Source: Emticicia sp. C21
GTDB lineage: Bacteria > Bacteroidota > Bacteroidia > Cytophagales > Spirosomataceae
DNA: 64,000 nucleotides
NCBI RefSeq assembly: GCF_003418935.1
Contig: NZ_QVMT01000007.1
Span: forward strand, 62,001-126,000
Direction of reading: 5' to 3'
The translations under genes and the position numbers were made by a program. Below are positions 1 through 7,932 of this stretch, piece after piece; the first letter of the stretch is position 1, and each line of letters starts with the position of its first letter. The notes under the pieces are model-generated. The model had not been told where the DNA came from, searched no databases, and saw only the letters and a list, made by a program, of their open reading frames with translations.

Positions 1-359
1 TCTTGATAGCACTCGTTTGTCTTGGGCTTACCGGAGTTTTAGCCATTAAAGGAGGAAGCATCGGCAAAAACTTAAATGATGTCTTTTCGTTTCTTGCCTA
101 TACCTCAATCACTATCATTCTATTCAGAACTATACCTCCATTAAACAAGTTTTTTCTGTGGGTATCAAAGTTCTCGTTTTCATTGTATCTGACACATATG
201 TTTTTATATGATTATCTGAACGCCACCTATGGTATCTCTTTTATGACTCCACTTGTAATGGTAATTTTACTGATAGTTACCTTAGCGTATAGCTACTATT
301 ATGACATCTTGTTGAATAAGGTAACTGGGGCAATCACAGGCACTAATAAGGAAAAGTAA
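1..359 (+). CDS. C-terminal fragment of a membrane acyltransferase (acyltransferase-3 type), cut by the window edge
   Basis: The frame is open to the window edge, so the gene begins upstream. The visible 118 residues hold three or four hydrophobic helices, with a conserved-looking helix around FSFSLYLTHMFLYDY. The pattern 'SFSLYLTH' near the last helices is typical of the OafA/YrhL acyltransferase-3 family, integral membrane enzymes that put acetyl or other acyl groups on extracellular sugars or lipids. The catalytic His of the family lies near the N terminus and is not visible here. A hairpin terminator follows about 70 bp after the stop. The substrate cannot be told from this fragment; another multi-pass membrane protein is possible. 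Confidence 0.6.
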   Translation, partial: LIALVCLGLTGVLAIKGGSIGKNLNDVFSFLAYTSITIILFRTIPPLNKFFLWVSKFSFSLYLTHMFLYDYLNATYGISFMTPLVMVILLIVTLAYSYYYDILLNKVTGAITGTNKEK

Positions 360-429
360 ATTGATTTTAAGTTTGTCTATAATACAGACACAACATACCA
401 GAATCGTTTCCAATATACCAGACAAAATT

Positions 430-456
430 AAAGCTACATTACGTGTAGCTTTTTTG
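430..456 (+). terminator. Rho-independent terminator after the acyltransferase gene
   Basis: A perfect 9-bp stem (AAAGCTACA at 430-438 with TGTAGCTTT at 444-452) with loop TTACG runs into a T tract. It sits between the end of the acyltransferase and the next gene on the same strand. Confidence 0.8.
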
Positions 457-509
457 CTTTAATCAATCTCATAGCATTATTTTGAAAGAAATTAAGACAA
501 TTAACAACT

Positions 510-1028
510 ATGCCAGTAGAATATAAAGTTTGCTCAAAAGAAGATATAACTCAATTAATTGCGGTAGCCATACAATCCTATAATGAACACTATATATATC
601 TTTGGCATGATGAGGGAAAAAACTATATAAAAAATAGTTTTAACACCGAACAGTTGTCAAAAGAAATACAGGATCCTAATGCTATTTTTTTCCTAGTTCT
701 TGTTAATAATGCACCAGCAGGTTTCGTAAAATTGAATATTGATAAAGCTATTGATTCTTATACTTCAGATGAAGCGCTTGAATTGGAACGCATTTATTTT
801 CTGAAAAATGCAGCAGGAAAAGGCTTGGGAAAAGAAACACTTTTAATGATTACAACATTTGCCAAAGACCGGGGTAAAAAGCTTATCTGGTTAAAAGCCA
901 TGAAAGGCGGTGAAGCGCAGGGGTTTTATCAAAAACAGGGATTTGAAATAATCAGCGAAACTATTTTAACTCTTCCTTATATAAAAGAAGAATATAGAGG
1001 AATGGTAGTGATGTTAAAGGAAATATAA
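510..1028 (+). CDS. GNAT family N-acetyltransferase
   Basis: A 172-residue protein of normal length for a stand-alone GNAT domain, expected to move an acetyl group from acetyl-CoA to an amine; the substrate is unknown. The acetyl-CoA loop is visible as AAGKGLGKETLL at about residues 103-114, preceded by the usual beta strand LERIYFL. The C-terminal part GFYQKQGFEIISE is the normal GNAT ending. The gene is followed without any gap by a convergent GNAT gene on the other strand (stop codons abut at 1028/1029). The two are not close copies. Start ATG at 510 is the only in-frame one near the domain start. Confidence 0.85.
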   Translation: MPVEYKVCSKEDITQLIAVAIQSYNEHYIYLWHDEGKNYIKNSFNTEQLSKEIQDPNAIFFLVLVNNAPAGFVKLNIDKAIDSYTSDEALELERIYFLKNAAGKGLGKETLLMITTFAKDRGKKLIWLKAMKGGEAQGFYQKQGFEIISETILTLPYIKEEYRGMVVMLKEI

Positions 1029-1511
1029 TCACACTTCCCGAAACATAATATAACTATCTACCAAGCCTAAATCCTGATGTCTGAAACCTTTAGGAGTTGT
1101 GCCGATAATACGGAAACCTAATTTTTGCCAGAGGTCTACAGCTGTTTTATTGGTACTTACCACAATATTAAACTGAATGCCATAATAGCCTTTTTCTTTG
1201 GCAAATTGCAGTGAATGCTCACATAGCAACCCTCCTATCCCCTTGCCCCGATGATTTGGGCTTACCATATAGCCACAATTAGCAATGTGATTCCCCAAAC
1301 CCAACTGGTTAGGTTTCATGAAATAAGTACCTATTATTTCATCATTCTCAACTGCTACGAATGTATCCATAACATCGGCAAACCAGTAAGCTTGCAAAGA
1401 AGATCTTGGAGTATCAGGGTTAAAAACATAGGTATCTCCTGTTTTTATAACACTAGAAAATATCTCCCATACGCCATCGTGGTCTGTTTCTTTAGCTTTT
1501 CTTATAAACAT
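1029..1511 (-). CDS. GNAT family N-acetyltransferase
   Basis: A 160-residue acetyltransferase. The acetyl-CoA pyrophosphate loop R88-G89-K90-G91-I92-G93 fits the RxxGxG/A motif, and the ending DLWQKLGFRIIGTTPKGFRH is typical of family members close to phosphinothricin and ribosomal-protein acetyltransferases. Related proteins in Bacteroidota are usually annotated only as GNAT; the acceptor is unknown. It is convergent with the GNAT gene at 510-1028. A TACTTTTG -7 element lies about 33 bp upstream of the ATG (1544-1551, minus strand), so it is probably transcribed alone. Confidence 0.85.
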   Translation of the reverse strand: MFIRKAKETDHDGVWEIFSSVIKTGDTYVFNPDTPRSSLQAYWFADVMDTFVAVENDEIIGTYFMKPNQLGLGNHIANCGYMVSPNHRGKGIGGLLCEHSLQFAKEKGYYGIQFNIVVSTNKTAVDLWQKLGFRIIGTTPKGFRHQDLGLVDSYIMFREV

Positions 1512-1543
1512 TTTCTTATCAATTTTCGCTGAAATTATTTTAG

Positions 1544-1551
1544 CAAAAGTA
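1544..1551 (-). promoter_or_regulatory. Candidate -7 promoter element for the GNAT gene at 1029-1511
   Basis: On the minus strand the bases read TACTTTTG, a full match to the Bacteroidota -7 form TAnnTTTG, placed 32 bp before the start codon. No clear TTTG lies 19-21 bp further upstream, so the call rests on the -7 element alone. Confidence 0.4.
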
Positions 1552-1612
1552 TCATTTCGACTTATATTACAGAATAATTGAGAGATATATTTTCTTCATA
1601 TTAGGCCAATAA

Positions 1613-1640
1613 AAAAGCTACACTATGGAGTGTAGCTTTT
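1613..1640 (-). terminator. Rho-independent terminator of the universal stress protein gene
   Basis: A perfect 12-bp stem (AAAAGCTACACT with AGTGTAGCTTTT) with a 4-base loop ATGG. On the minus strand it is followed by a T run (the A run at 1611-1616). It lies 18 bp after the stop of the universal stress protein gene. Its core matches the terminator at 430-456. Confidence 0.85.
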
Positions 1641-1658
1641 AACTAATCTTTATCAGGC

Positions 1659-2492
1659 CTATCCCTCAATATCATATACCAAAACCGGAATATCAGTCTT
1701 ATTAATAATCTCTTTTGATTTACTTGGGTTGATTAATTCTGATAAGAAATTATGATGATGCCCTGCTACTACCAATAAGTCTGCTTTATGTGTATGAGCC
1801 GAATTTAATAAACCCTCGCTAACATTGTCAGCCTTAATGGCTTCAAAAGCAAACTTCTCTTTCGAGAAACCATCCTGTATATCTTTCAATAATTGCTCAT
1901 CGTCCTGAACATTTAACTCAAAATCAGCATTTACTTTAATTAAGGTTACTTTTGAATGAAATTCTTTCCCAAATTTAAAGACCTTAGCCAATACGCTCTT
2001 CTCTTCTGATTCTAATTCAGTACCATAGATAATATTCTTGAAAGATGGTGTATGACTATTGGCCGGAACAATCAATACAGGTACGCTAGTGTTATTGACT
2101 ACACTCGTGGCGGTGCTTCCTGTTAATCTATCGAAAAAAGAAGTATCAGGTGTTTTGCCTACAATAATAAGGTCTGCTTTTTTAGTTTTGGCAAGATCGG
2201 CAATGCTCGCAGACAAACTTCCCACGATCATTTCACTGTGTGCCTTTACATGCTTTTCTTTTAAAGAATCTACAATTCCTTTTAATTGTAATTCATAATT
2301 CTTTATCATTTCCTCCTGCAACGTCGTTGGAGCTATGGTATCATAGGCCAGATTTGGGTCTAAAGGCACTACAGGAAAATAAATATGAGCAACCAATAAT
2401 TCGGCGTTGAACTGCTTGGCTAAAAATGTAGCGTATACTAAAGCGCTATCAGAGCTTTCTGAAAAATCTGTAGCTATTATTATTTTTTTCAT
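1659..2492 (-). CDS. Universal stress protein with two UspA domains
   Basis: The 277 residues hold two tandem Usp folds, about 1-145 and 150-277. The first opens with the usual IIIATDFSESSDSALVYA and carries the ATP-binding stretch GSTATSVVNNTSVPVLIV near its end. The second keeps the fold (VVAGHHH, TDIPVLVYD) but its nucleotide loop is degenerate (NPSKSKEIINK), so probably only one domain binds ATP. Tandem Usps are cytosolic stress or dormancy proteins whose exact task is usually unknown. The gene stands alone with its own terminator. Confidence 0.9.
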   Translation of the reverse strand: MKKIIIATDFSESSDSALVYATFLAKQFNAELLVAHIYFPVVPLDPNLAYDTIAPTTLQEEMIKNYELQLKGIVDSLKEKHVKAHSEMIVGSLSASIADLAKTKKADLIIVGKTPDTSFFDRLTGSTATSVVNNTSVPVLIVPANSHTPSFKNIIYGTELESEEKSVLAKVFKFGKEFHSKVTLIKVNADFELNVQDDEQLLKDIQDGFSKEKFAFEAIKADNVSEGLLNSAHTHKADLLVVAGHHHNFLSELINPSKSKEIINKTDIPVLVYDIEG

Positions 2493-2579
2493 GGATTTAT
2501 TGATTAATTGGATATACTAAAATAAGTCAAAAAATATATACCACCACGGTATTCAATATTAAGTATCTATAAAGTTTCC

Positions 2580-2587
2580 TACTTTTG
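2580..2587 (+). promoter_or_regulatory. Candidate -7 promoter element for the methyltransferase gene
   Basis: TACTTTTG matches TAnnTTTG exactly and lies 64 bp before the ATG at 2652. The -33 region has no clear TTTG, so the call is moderate. Confidence 0.35.
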
Positions 2588-2651
2588 TGTTTCTCATCTT
2601 TTTATACATATAAGCTATATACGCACACAATAGTTTTAGATTTTACACAAA

Positions 2652-3476
2652 ATGAATGCAGATAGATTAATTAGTTCAGAAATTGAAAATTTCTATACAC
2701 AAACTTCTGAAGAAGCCAGGCTACAATTAGGCTTAGGCCCTTTAGAGTTTGAACGCAATAAAGATTTAATTCAGCGGCATTTACCTGCTTCGAAAGGAGT
2801 AGTTTTAGATGTAGGCGGAGGCCCAGGAGCCTACTCAGAATGGCTATCTGGTATGGGCTATACGGTTCATCTGATTGACCCTGTGCCTAAGCATATTAAG
2901 CAAGCTAACAAAAGAGCCAATAGTCTGAAAAAACCATTTAAAGCTATTCTTGGTGAAGCAAGACAACTGAATTTTGCTGATGAATCGGTCGATACAGTTA
3001 TTCTACATGGTCCTTTGTATCATTTACAGGATAAACAAGCCAGAATAGCTGCCATACAAGAAGCTAAAAGAGTATTGAAGAAGAATGGCGTAATTCTAGG
3101 TTTTGCCATCAACTATGCAGCGTCAACGATTGCAGGACTCTTAAATGGCTTTATGCATGAGCCCGGCTTTATAGAAATGTGTAAGCAGGAATTATTAACA
3201 GGTGTTCATACGCCACCCAAGAGTATGCCCGGCTCATTAGCAGAAGCGTATTATCATAAACCCTCGCAATTGATTGAAGAGTTTAAAGAAGCAGGACTCG
3301 AATTTATCAATATCTATGCCGTAGAGGGTGTAGTCTGGTTGGATAAAAAGTATTTTGAAAGTAGAGGTGATGCTAAGAAAAAGCAGTCATTGATTGATTT
3401 ATTAACAATTACTGAAAGTGATCAGGCTTTGCTGGCCCTTAGTCCGCATATGATGATAGCCGCTAAGAAAATGTAA
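2652..3476 (+). CDS. Class I SAM-dependent methyltransferase
   Basis: A 274-residue protein with a Rossmann methyltransferase core. SAM-binding motif I is VLDVGGGPGAYS at residues 51-62, the acidic end of strand 2 is HLIDPVPKHI, and motif II-III is SVDTVILHGPLYHL followed by EAKRVLKKNGVILGF. The N-terminal 45 residues (IENFYTQTSEEARL) form the cap seen in Bacteroidota and Firmicutes enzymes annotated only as methyltransferases. The substrate is unknown. No partner gene lies beside it; the neighbours are transcribed separately. Confidence 0.85.
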   Translation: MNADRLISSEIENFYTQTSEEARLQLGLGPLEFERNKDLIQRHLPASKGVVLDVGGGPGAYSEWLSGMGYTVHLIDPVPKHIKQANKRANSLKKPFKAILGEARQLNFADESVDTVILHGPLYHLQDKQARIAAIQEAKRVLKKNGVILGFAINYAASTIAGLLNGFMHEPGFIEMCKQELLTGVHTPPKSMPGSLAEAYYHKPSQLIEEFKEAGLEFINIYAVEGVVWLDKKYFESRGDAKKKQSLIDLLTITESDQALLALSPHMMIAAKKM

Positions 3477-3553
3477 TATTGAAGCTTATTAGTACTAAGA
3501 AATTAGATTATGCTTAAAGTCGCGAATAAGCAAATATTTACTCATTCCCGATT

Positions 3554-3583
3554 TTTGTTTTAGCTATATATCTTTTATATTTG
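3554..3583 (+). promoter_or_regulatory. Promoter for the small gene at 3623-3832
   Basis: TTTG at 3554-3557 and TATATTTG at 3576-3583 are 18 bp apart, a full Bacteroidota-type promoter. Transcription would start near 3590, which rules out the TTG at 3581 as start codon and leaves ATG 3599 or ATG 3623. Confidence 0.55.
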
Positions 3584-3622
3584 GCTGTTATAAAACCTAT
3601 GCATATTTCAAAACTACCCGTA

Positions 3623-3832
3623 ATGGCCAATATTAAAAACTTTAAAGCTTTTTTAGCTAAACAGCAAAAAGACGAACCTACTTTCTCGCTTAGTGGAATC
3701 GAAGAAAAACTGGAATTGCCCTCCTTATTGCTCCAACATTTTCTGAAAGGCAGGAAAGACTTAGGAGAATACGCCGATAAAGTCATCGATTTTTTCTCGT
3801 CTATTGGCTACGACGATAATGTGGCTTATTAA
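3623..3832 (+). CDS. Small helical protein, possible helix-turn-helix, function unknown
   Basis: From ATG 3623 the product has 69 residues (MANIKNFKAFLAKQQ...). It is predicted all-helical. The part LELPSLLLQHFLKGRKDLGEYADKV looks like the helix-turn-helix of small Cro/lambda-type proteins (helix, turn, recognition-like helix), which would make it a DNA binder; this is inference. The frame is open from a TTG at 3581, but the promoter at 3554-3583 puts the RNA start near 3590, so I prefer ATG 3623 (ATG 3599 is the alternative, adding 8 residues). It converges on the AraC gene and ends 9 bp before it. Confidence 0.5.
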   Translation: MANIKNFKAFLAKQQKDEPTFSLSGIEEKLELPSLLLQHFLKGRKDLGEYADKVIDFFSSIGYDDNVAY

Positions 3833-3841
3833 ATAATCAGT

Positions 3842-4768
3842 TTATACTGGTCTACTATTCTCAATCGTTTTGCGGAATTGCAAGGGTGTTATGCCCTCGT
3901 ATTTCTTAAATAGTCTGCTAAAGTAGGATTGATCAAATAAACCTATTTCGGCAGCTATTTCACTAATGGATAAATTGCTTTGGTAGAGAAGTACTTTCGC
4001 CTCTAAAACAATGGTCTCGTCTATCCACTTAGTAGGTGATTTTCCTGTTGCTGCTTTGACAGATTTATTGAGATGATTGGGAGTTACATGCAATAAAGAA
4101 GCATAATCGCTAACGAGATGTCTGGTTTTAATATGTGTGAATAATAGTTCTCTGAATTTGTTCGAAATCTCAATGGCTTTTAATTGAACCATACCCGACA
4201 CCGCTTTATACATGCGGTTTACTTCACATAGCAAGGCTATCAGGTAAGATTGAATAATCTCACGATTTTGTAGTCCATTTGTTTCATAATCAACCAGAAT
4301 ACGCGCTAACAATTGTCTGATAAAACCGGAAGTCTGCGTATCCAGACTAATTTTCGGATTCCCCCAGGCTCGCAGAAATTCGAAATCTTTCAGCAAATCA
4401 TTTTTTGCCAGTTTTCCTATCATTACATCCTCATGGAAGTTGAATAGGTACCCTTTATTAATATCTACATTATCGAAAGAAAAAACCTGCCCTGCGGCCA
4501 CTACCAGACATTCATCTTTTACAATCTTATAGATTTCGCTACCTATTCGCATAATGGCTTCGCCCTCAGTGAGATAAATAAAGGTGTGTGTATTGGTTCG
4601 GGCAGGAGGCACAGGCAATTTCATCAGGCGGAGCATCTCCTCTACCCTTACTATAAAAAACTTATTATGCTCAGTTTTCAAGATGGCATCTAGCTGCGCT
4701 CCACTTTGTATAAAGTTACTCCGGTAAGATTCTGCATTAAAGGTTTTTATCTGACGATTCTTTGGCAA
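3842..4768 (-). CDS. AraC family transcriptional regulator
   Basis: A 308-residue regulator. The N-terminal half (about 35-130) is a cupin-like sensor fold (TFIYLTEGEAIMRIGSEIYKI), the middle is helical, and residues about 205-300 form the double AraC helix-turn-helix: VSDYASLLHVTPNHLNKSVK followed by ISEIAAEIGLFDQSYFSRLFKK. The gene lies 27 bp downstream of the secreted hydrolase gene at 4796-5635 on the same strand, so the two are probably one transcript and the hydrolase a likely target or partner. The effector is unknown. Confidence 0.9.
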   Translation of the reverse strand: MPKNRQIKTFNAESYRSNFIQSGAQLDAILKTEHNKFFIVRVEEMLRLMKLPVPPARTNTHTFIYLTEGEAIMRIGSEIYKIVKDECLVVAAGQVFSFDNVDINKGYLFNFHEDVMIGKLAKNDLLKDFEFLRAWGNPKISLDTQTSGFIRQLLARILVDYETNGLQNREIIQSYLIALLCEVNRMYKAVSGMVQLKAIEISNKFRELLFTHIKTRHLVSDYASLLHVTPNHLNKSVKAATGKSPTKWIDETIVLEAKVLLYQSNLSISEIAAEIGLFDQSYFSRLFKKYEGITPLQFRKTIENSRPV

Positions 4769-4795
4769 TTTTCTGATGGTCTTTACCTTAATACA

Positions 4796-5635
4796 CTATT
4801 CATTTTGAAAATGTTTCATCAGGAATTCAAAAATCTTATCAAAGTGTTTTAAGGGTTCTGTGTGGCCTCCCTCAATGACAATATGCTCATAATAATGGCT
4901 GGATTGTTTAGCCTGTAATCTGGCCACGATTGCCTCTGACATAGGAGTTGATCCCCACATTTCGTCTTTTGTAGCAGACATCAGCAAAACAGGCCCGTTA
5001 ATGTTTTCAACCTTTATCAAGGCTTTTTCAACGGCTACAGTATCTTTCAGCATCGTATCAAATGCTAAACGTAAATCACGTTTGATTAATGCAGGTATAG
5101 TTTCTTCTGAAACAGGTACATAGGGCACTTCTTTATCCTGGTATGTCCATGAAGAAGTAGATAAATGACTTGTTAGGCCCGGAAAAGCCACATGGCTTGG
5201 CACAATAGCTATTACACACGTAATATCCTTGAAATGACTAGCCAGAAGTAGTGCCAGTTCCCCTCCTTTTGAGCCACCTATTACAGCTATTTTGTCTTTA
5301 TCAATTTTCGGATTTTTTGCAGCTTCTATAATCGCATCATGTACTTTCTCCAGTGAAATACGATCTAAAGTATCAGGTGCACCTTTGGCACCAAAATAGC
5401 CTAATGCTAAAAAAGCATAACCTTTTTTGATAAACTCATCGCGTGTGGGTTTCCAATAATTACTAGCCCAGGGATTACCGCCTTCTGAGCCACCCAAGCC
5501 TACTATAAGGGTTTGCTTATCTGATTCTCCGACATATAATTGGCTGTTAACACCCGGAGTAGCTAGAGTTTGAGAGAAGCTCTTAAAATAAAAAATAGTG
5601 AGTAGAACTACGAGTAAAGATTTAAGATGATTCAT
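4796..5635 (-). CDS. Secreted alpha/beta-hydrolase, acyl-CoA thioester hydrolase / dienelactone hydrolase-like (BAAT C-terminal type)
   Basis: A 279-residue protein with a signal peptide (residues 1-21, ending SFSQ). The nucleophile elbow is GGSKGG with Ser122, and the C-terminal GGHTEP supplies His258. The run WGSTPMSEAI, the shape of the lid region and the spacing resemble the C-terminal domain of bile-acid-CoA:amino-acid N-acyltransferase/acyl-CoA thioesterases. In Bacteroidota such exported proteins hydrolyse unknown esters or thioesters outside the inner membrane; a CoA substrate is unlikely in the periplasm. The AraC regulator follows 27 bp later on the same strand. Confidence 0.75.
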   Translation of the reverse strand: MNHLKSLLVVLLTIFYFKSFSQTLATPGVNSQLYVGESDKQTLIVGLGGSEGGNPWASNYWKPTRDEFIKKGYAFLALGYFGAKGAPDTLDRISLEKVHDAIIEAAKNPKIDKDKIAVIGGSKGGELALLLASHFKDITCVIAIVPSHVAFPGLTSHLSTSSWTYQDKEVPYVPVSEETIPALIKRDLRLAFDTMLKDTVAVEKALIKVENINGPVLLMSATKDEMWGSTPMSEAIVARLQAKQSSHYYEHIVIEGGHTEPLKHFDKIFEFLMKHFQNE

Positions 5636-5711
5636 TTGATTGGTTGGTTAATGAAATACTGCACAAAATTGAATGCAATATTTCTCTTAACTTTTGACCT
5701 AAATCAAAAAA

Positions 5712-6275
5712 TCACTTTTCTGCTCTGATTCTGCTTAATGTTTCCTGAGTAATACCCAGATAAGAAGCTACCATCCCTAAAGGAATACGATGGTAGATGC
5801 CTTTATAAACCTCACAAAAATGTTCGTATTTTTCTTTAGCGGTAGTAAAGCGCATAGAAGTAATGCGCTCGATGAGATAACCGAACGTACTTCCCATAGA
5901 CAGGCGAGCATAACGCTCCATTTCAGGAAAATTATTAAACAAAAACATTAAATCGTGTACTTCCAGTATATAGACATCGGTTTGCTCAATGGCATCTATA
6001 TAATATAAGTCCAATTTATGCTGGATAAAACTACGTGGAGAATTCGTCCAGTCGCCCTCACAACTAAAATATTCACTCACTTCTCTCCCATCTTTCAGAA
6101 AATATATTCGCAACAGGCCTTTCTGAATAAAATAGCTTTTTGTGCATATTCTATCTGCCGAATGCAGCATCTCCCCTTTTGCAAAAGTCTTGAATGTAAT
6201 CCGCTTGGTAAGTTCTTCCTTAAGTTGAGCGCTTACCTTTATATATTGTCCAAAATGATTGAAAAATTCTGTCAT
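5712..6275 (-). CDS. Crp/Fnr family transcriptional regulator
   Basis: 187 residues: a cyclic-nucleotide-binding-type beta barrel at about 15-120 (LHSADRICTKSYFIQKGLLRIYF) and a compact C-terminal winged helix, of which PLGMVASYLGITQETLSRIR is the recognition part. The arginine and glutamate of a true cAMP pocket are not obvious, as is common in Bacteroidota members of this family, so the ligand is unknown. It is transcribed in the same direction as the small membrane genes upstream (6317-7069), 41 bp after them, and may share their transcript. Confidence 0.85.
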   Translation of the reverse strand: MTEFFNHFGQYIKVSAQLKEELTKRITFKTFAKGEMLHSADRICTKSYFIQKGLLRIYFLKDGREVSEYFSCEGDWTNSPRSFIQHKLDLYYIDAIEQTDVYILEVHDLMFLFNNFPEMERYARLSMGSTFGYLIERITSMRFTTAKEKYEHFCEVYKGIYHRIPLGMVASYLGITQETLSRIRAEK

Positions 6276-6316
6276 TCAGAAAGCGCTTAAATATTTACCT
6301 GTAAACAAAAAATTTC

Positions 6317-6613
6317 TCAATTCTGAAATAACTTCTTATCAGCCCAGAAAGTACCAAAAGGGATAACCGATACCAATAAAGCCAGGAGAGTTTTGCGGAT
6401 ATTCCAGTTTTGCTCAATTTTTATCTGAATAACAGCCAACACATATAGAATAAACAAAAGTCCATGAACCAAGCCGAAAGTTTTGTTAGGACCAGGATTA
6501 TCAAATGCGTACTTCAAAGGCATTGTGATAAACAAAATCACTAAAAACGATACTCCCTCTATAAAAGCCAATATGCGAAGTCTGCCTAATTGTGTTTTCA
6601 ATAAATTTAACAT
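6317..6613 (-). CDS. DUF3817 family small membrane protein
   Basis: 98 residues with three hydrophobic helices and the family landmarks RLRILAFIEGVSFL, MPLKYAF and VHGLLFILYVL. DUF3817 proteins are integral membrane proteins of unknown function; some lie next to transporters. The gene starts 12 bp after the four-helix membrane protein gene at 6626-7069, so the two are co-transcribed. Confidence 0.8.
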   Translation of the reverse strand: MLNLLKTQLGRLRILAFIEGVSFLVILFITMPLKYAFDNPGPNKTFGLVHGLLFILYVLAVIQIKIEQNWNIRKTLLALLVSVIPFGTFWADKKLFQN

Positions 6614-6625
6614 GGATGCGTATAT

Positions 6626-7069
6626 TTAAAAATTTCTTAAAAGAGGTCTGAACCACGGAATAGCCAGCAGAATAAGTACTAGAGCGACAGAGAAATAAAT
6701 AGTTATGGTTTTAAACTTAGCATAGTCTGAAGCTGCACGCTTGGCAATAGAGCTGCCAATGGTCATGACTACTATAGAACTGAACATTAAAGCGATGTGA
6801 TAAATTCCGAAGAACCAGATTTCATGATTGCCCCCTGAGCCGCTTTTCATAAAAAACCGGGTGATTGGGCTCAACAAAAAGTACAATGTAAACCCTATCA
6901 GTAATTGGGTATGGCTGATGGTACCAGCTAACACACGCGCAATGCTATCTGCTTTGGTAAAAGTGCGTTTGCTAATTAACCCATGAATGCTTCTGCCAAG
7001 CGAATAAAGCAGGCTTATTAAGACGAGCCAACGAAGAATAGAATGAAAAAAGACAAATATCTCGTACAT
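6626..7069 (-). CDS. Four-helix membrane protein, possibly cytochrome-b-like
   Basis: 147 residues with four predicted transmembrane helices. Histidines lie in the first helix (FFHSILRWLV), after the second (ISHTQLLIG) and in the third (YHIALMFSS). Such paired membrane histidines could hold haem, which is why relatives are sometimes labelled cytochrome b, but the evidence here is only helix and histidine placement. First gene of the transcript with DUF3817. A TAATTTTG element at 7089-7096 (minus strand) lies 19 bp before the ATG. Confidence 0.5.
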   Translation of the reverse strand: MYEIFVFFHSILRWLVLISLLYSLGRSIHGLISKRTFTKADSIARVLAGTISHTQLLIGFTLYFLLSPITRFFMKSGSGGNHEIWFFGIYHIALMFSSIVVMTIGSSIAKRAASDYAKFKTITIYFSVALVLILLAIPWFRPLLRNF

Positions 7070-7088
7070 AAACGCCTGATTTTTTGCA

Positions 7089-7096
7089 CAAAATTA
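7089..7096 (-). promoter_or_regulatory. Candidate -7 promoter element for the 7069-6317 membrane protein pair
   Basis: The minus strand reads TAATTTTG, a full TAnnTTTG match, leaving a leader of about 12 bases. No good -33 element was seen. Confidence 0.35.
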
Positions 7097-7174
7097 GTTC
7101 AATCATCTATCAGATGTTAGGATTGATAAAGCAAAAAACCGGACTTTTCAATCATTTTTCTTCACATGGTAATT

Positions 7175-7618
7175 TCAATCCGTATAATTATAAACCCACT
7201 CCAGCACATCTCCATCATCAGGGTCGTCTACTACGCCTATGCACGTAAAATTATTTTTCTCTAACACTCTGCACGAAAACTTGTTTTCCGGAAGTGTACG
7301 GGCAGTCACTCTTACGGAAGGGTCAGTTTTTAACGATAAATCAACCAATAATTTACAAATAGCTGTGCCGACTCCCCGGTTTTGGTATTTCTCCATCGTT
7401 CCATAGGCAATTTCTATTGTCTCATTTATAGGCTTACCTTTAATACCTGCACTACCGATTATAGTCTCATTTTCTTTCACAAAATAACAAATCCAGGGTG
7501 GTACAAACCCTACTTTTTCATAAAATTCAACCGTCATCTCTACTAATTCCTGGCATTCAGGGTTACGCATCAATTCCTCGTTTTCGTCCAGAAATTCTTT
7601 TATAGGTACTAATTCCAT
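7175..7618 (-). CDS. GNAT family N-acetyltransferase
   Basis: 147 residues. The acetyl-CoA loop is N80-R81-G82-V83-G84-T85-A86, and the core strand IEIAYGTMEKYQ precedes it. The ending (RTLPENKFSCRVLEKNNFTCIG) is the RimJ/RimL-like pattern of enzymes that acetylate protein N termini or small amines; the substrate is unknown. It is divergent from the sensor kinase gene, 314 bp away, with its own -7 element. Confidence 0.85.
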   Translation of the reverse strand: MELVPIKEFLDENEELMRNPECQELVEMTVEFYEKVGFVPPWICYFVKENETIIGSAGIKGKPINETIEIAYGTMEKYQNRGVGTAICKLLVDLSLKTDPSVRVTARTLPENKFSCRVLEKNNFTCIGVVDDPDDGDVLEWVYNYTD

Positions 7619-7932
7619 GATGGTAATAAATTCTTTTATAATAAAAACGCTCTTTTGTTTAAAATAAGGGCCAAAAGTACTGATTCTTCTGAAAAATCTT
7701 CATAGTTATTTATTCAAATTTATTATTTCTTTCCTATCACAGTCCTCTTTCAATCAAATTCCAAATAAATTACTTGGCATTATTTTTGCTAATTTTTCTT
7801 AAAAAAATACCAAACTTTATTTTACATTCATTTGCTGCTGGGTTTCATTCATCAGAAATGCCCTCTACAACTTTGCATAACTATTTTAAAAGAGTACATC
7901 TTAGCTAAGATCAGTCCTAATAAAATTACACC
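7619..7932. other. Divergent intergenic region between GNAT and the hybrid kinase
   Basis: No gene seen. On the minus strand, TACTTTTG (7672-7679) is a full TAnnTTTG match for the GNAT gene. On the plus strand, TATTTTTG (7781-7788) could start a long leader for the kinase gene, but no TTTG lies at the right distance. The region is very AT-rich. Confidence 0.45.
7672..7679 (-). promoter_or_regulatory. Candidate -7 promoter element for the GNAT gene at 7175-7618
   Basis: The minus strand reads TACTTTTG, matching TAnnTTTG, 54 bp before the ATG. The -33 box is not evident. Confidence 0.4.

Noticed and set aside
3538-3786. 82-codon minus-strand frame opposite the small gene at 3623
   Set aside because: No promoter on that strand, and the frame crosses the plus-strand promoter; the plus-strand protein has regular helices.
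7781-7788. TATTTTTG as promoter of the hybrid kinase gene
   Set aside because: Matches the -7 form, but the leader would be 140 bases and no TTTG lies at a suitable distance; chance is likely in such AT-rich DNA.
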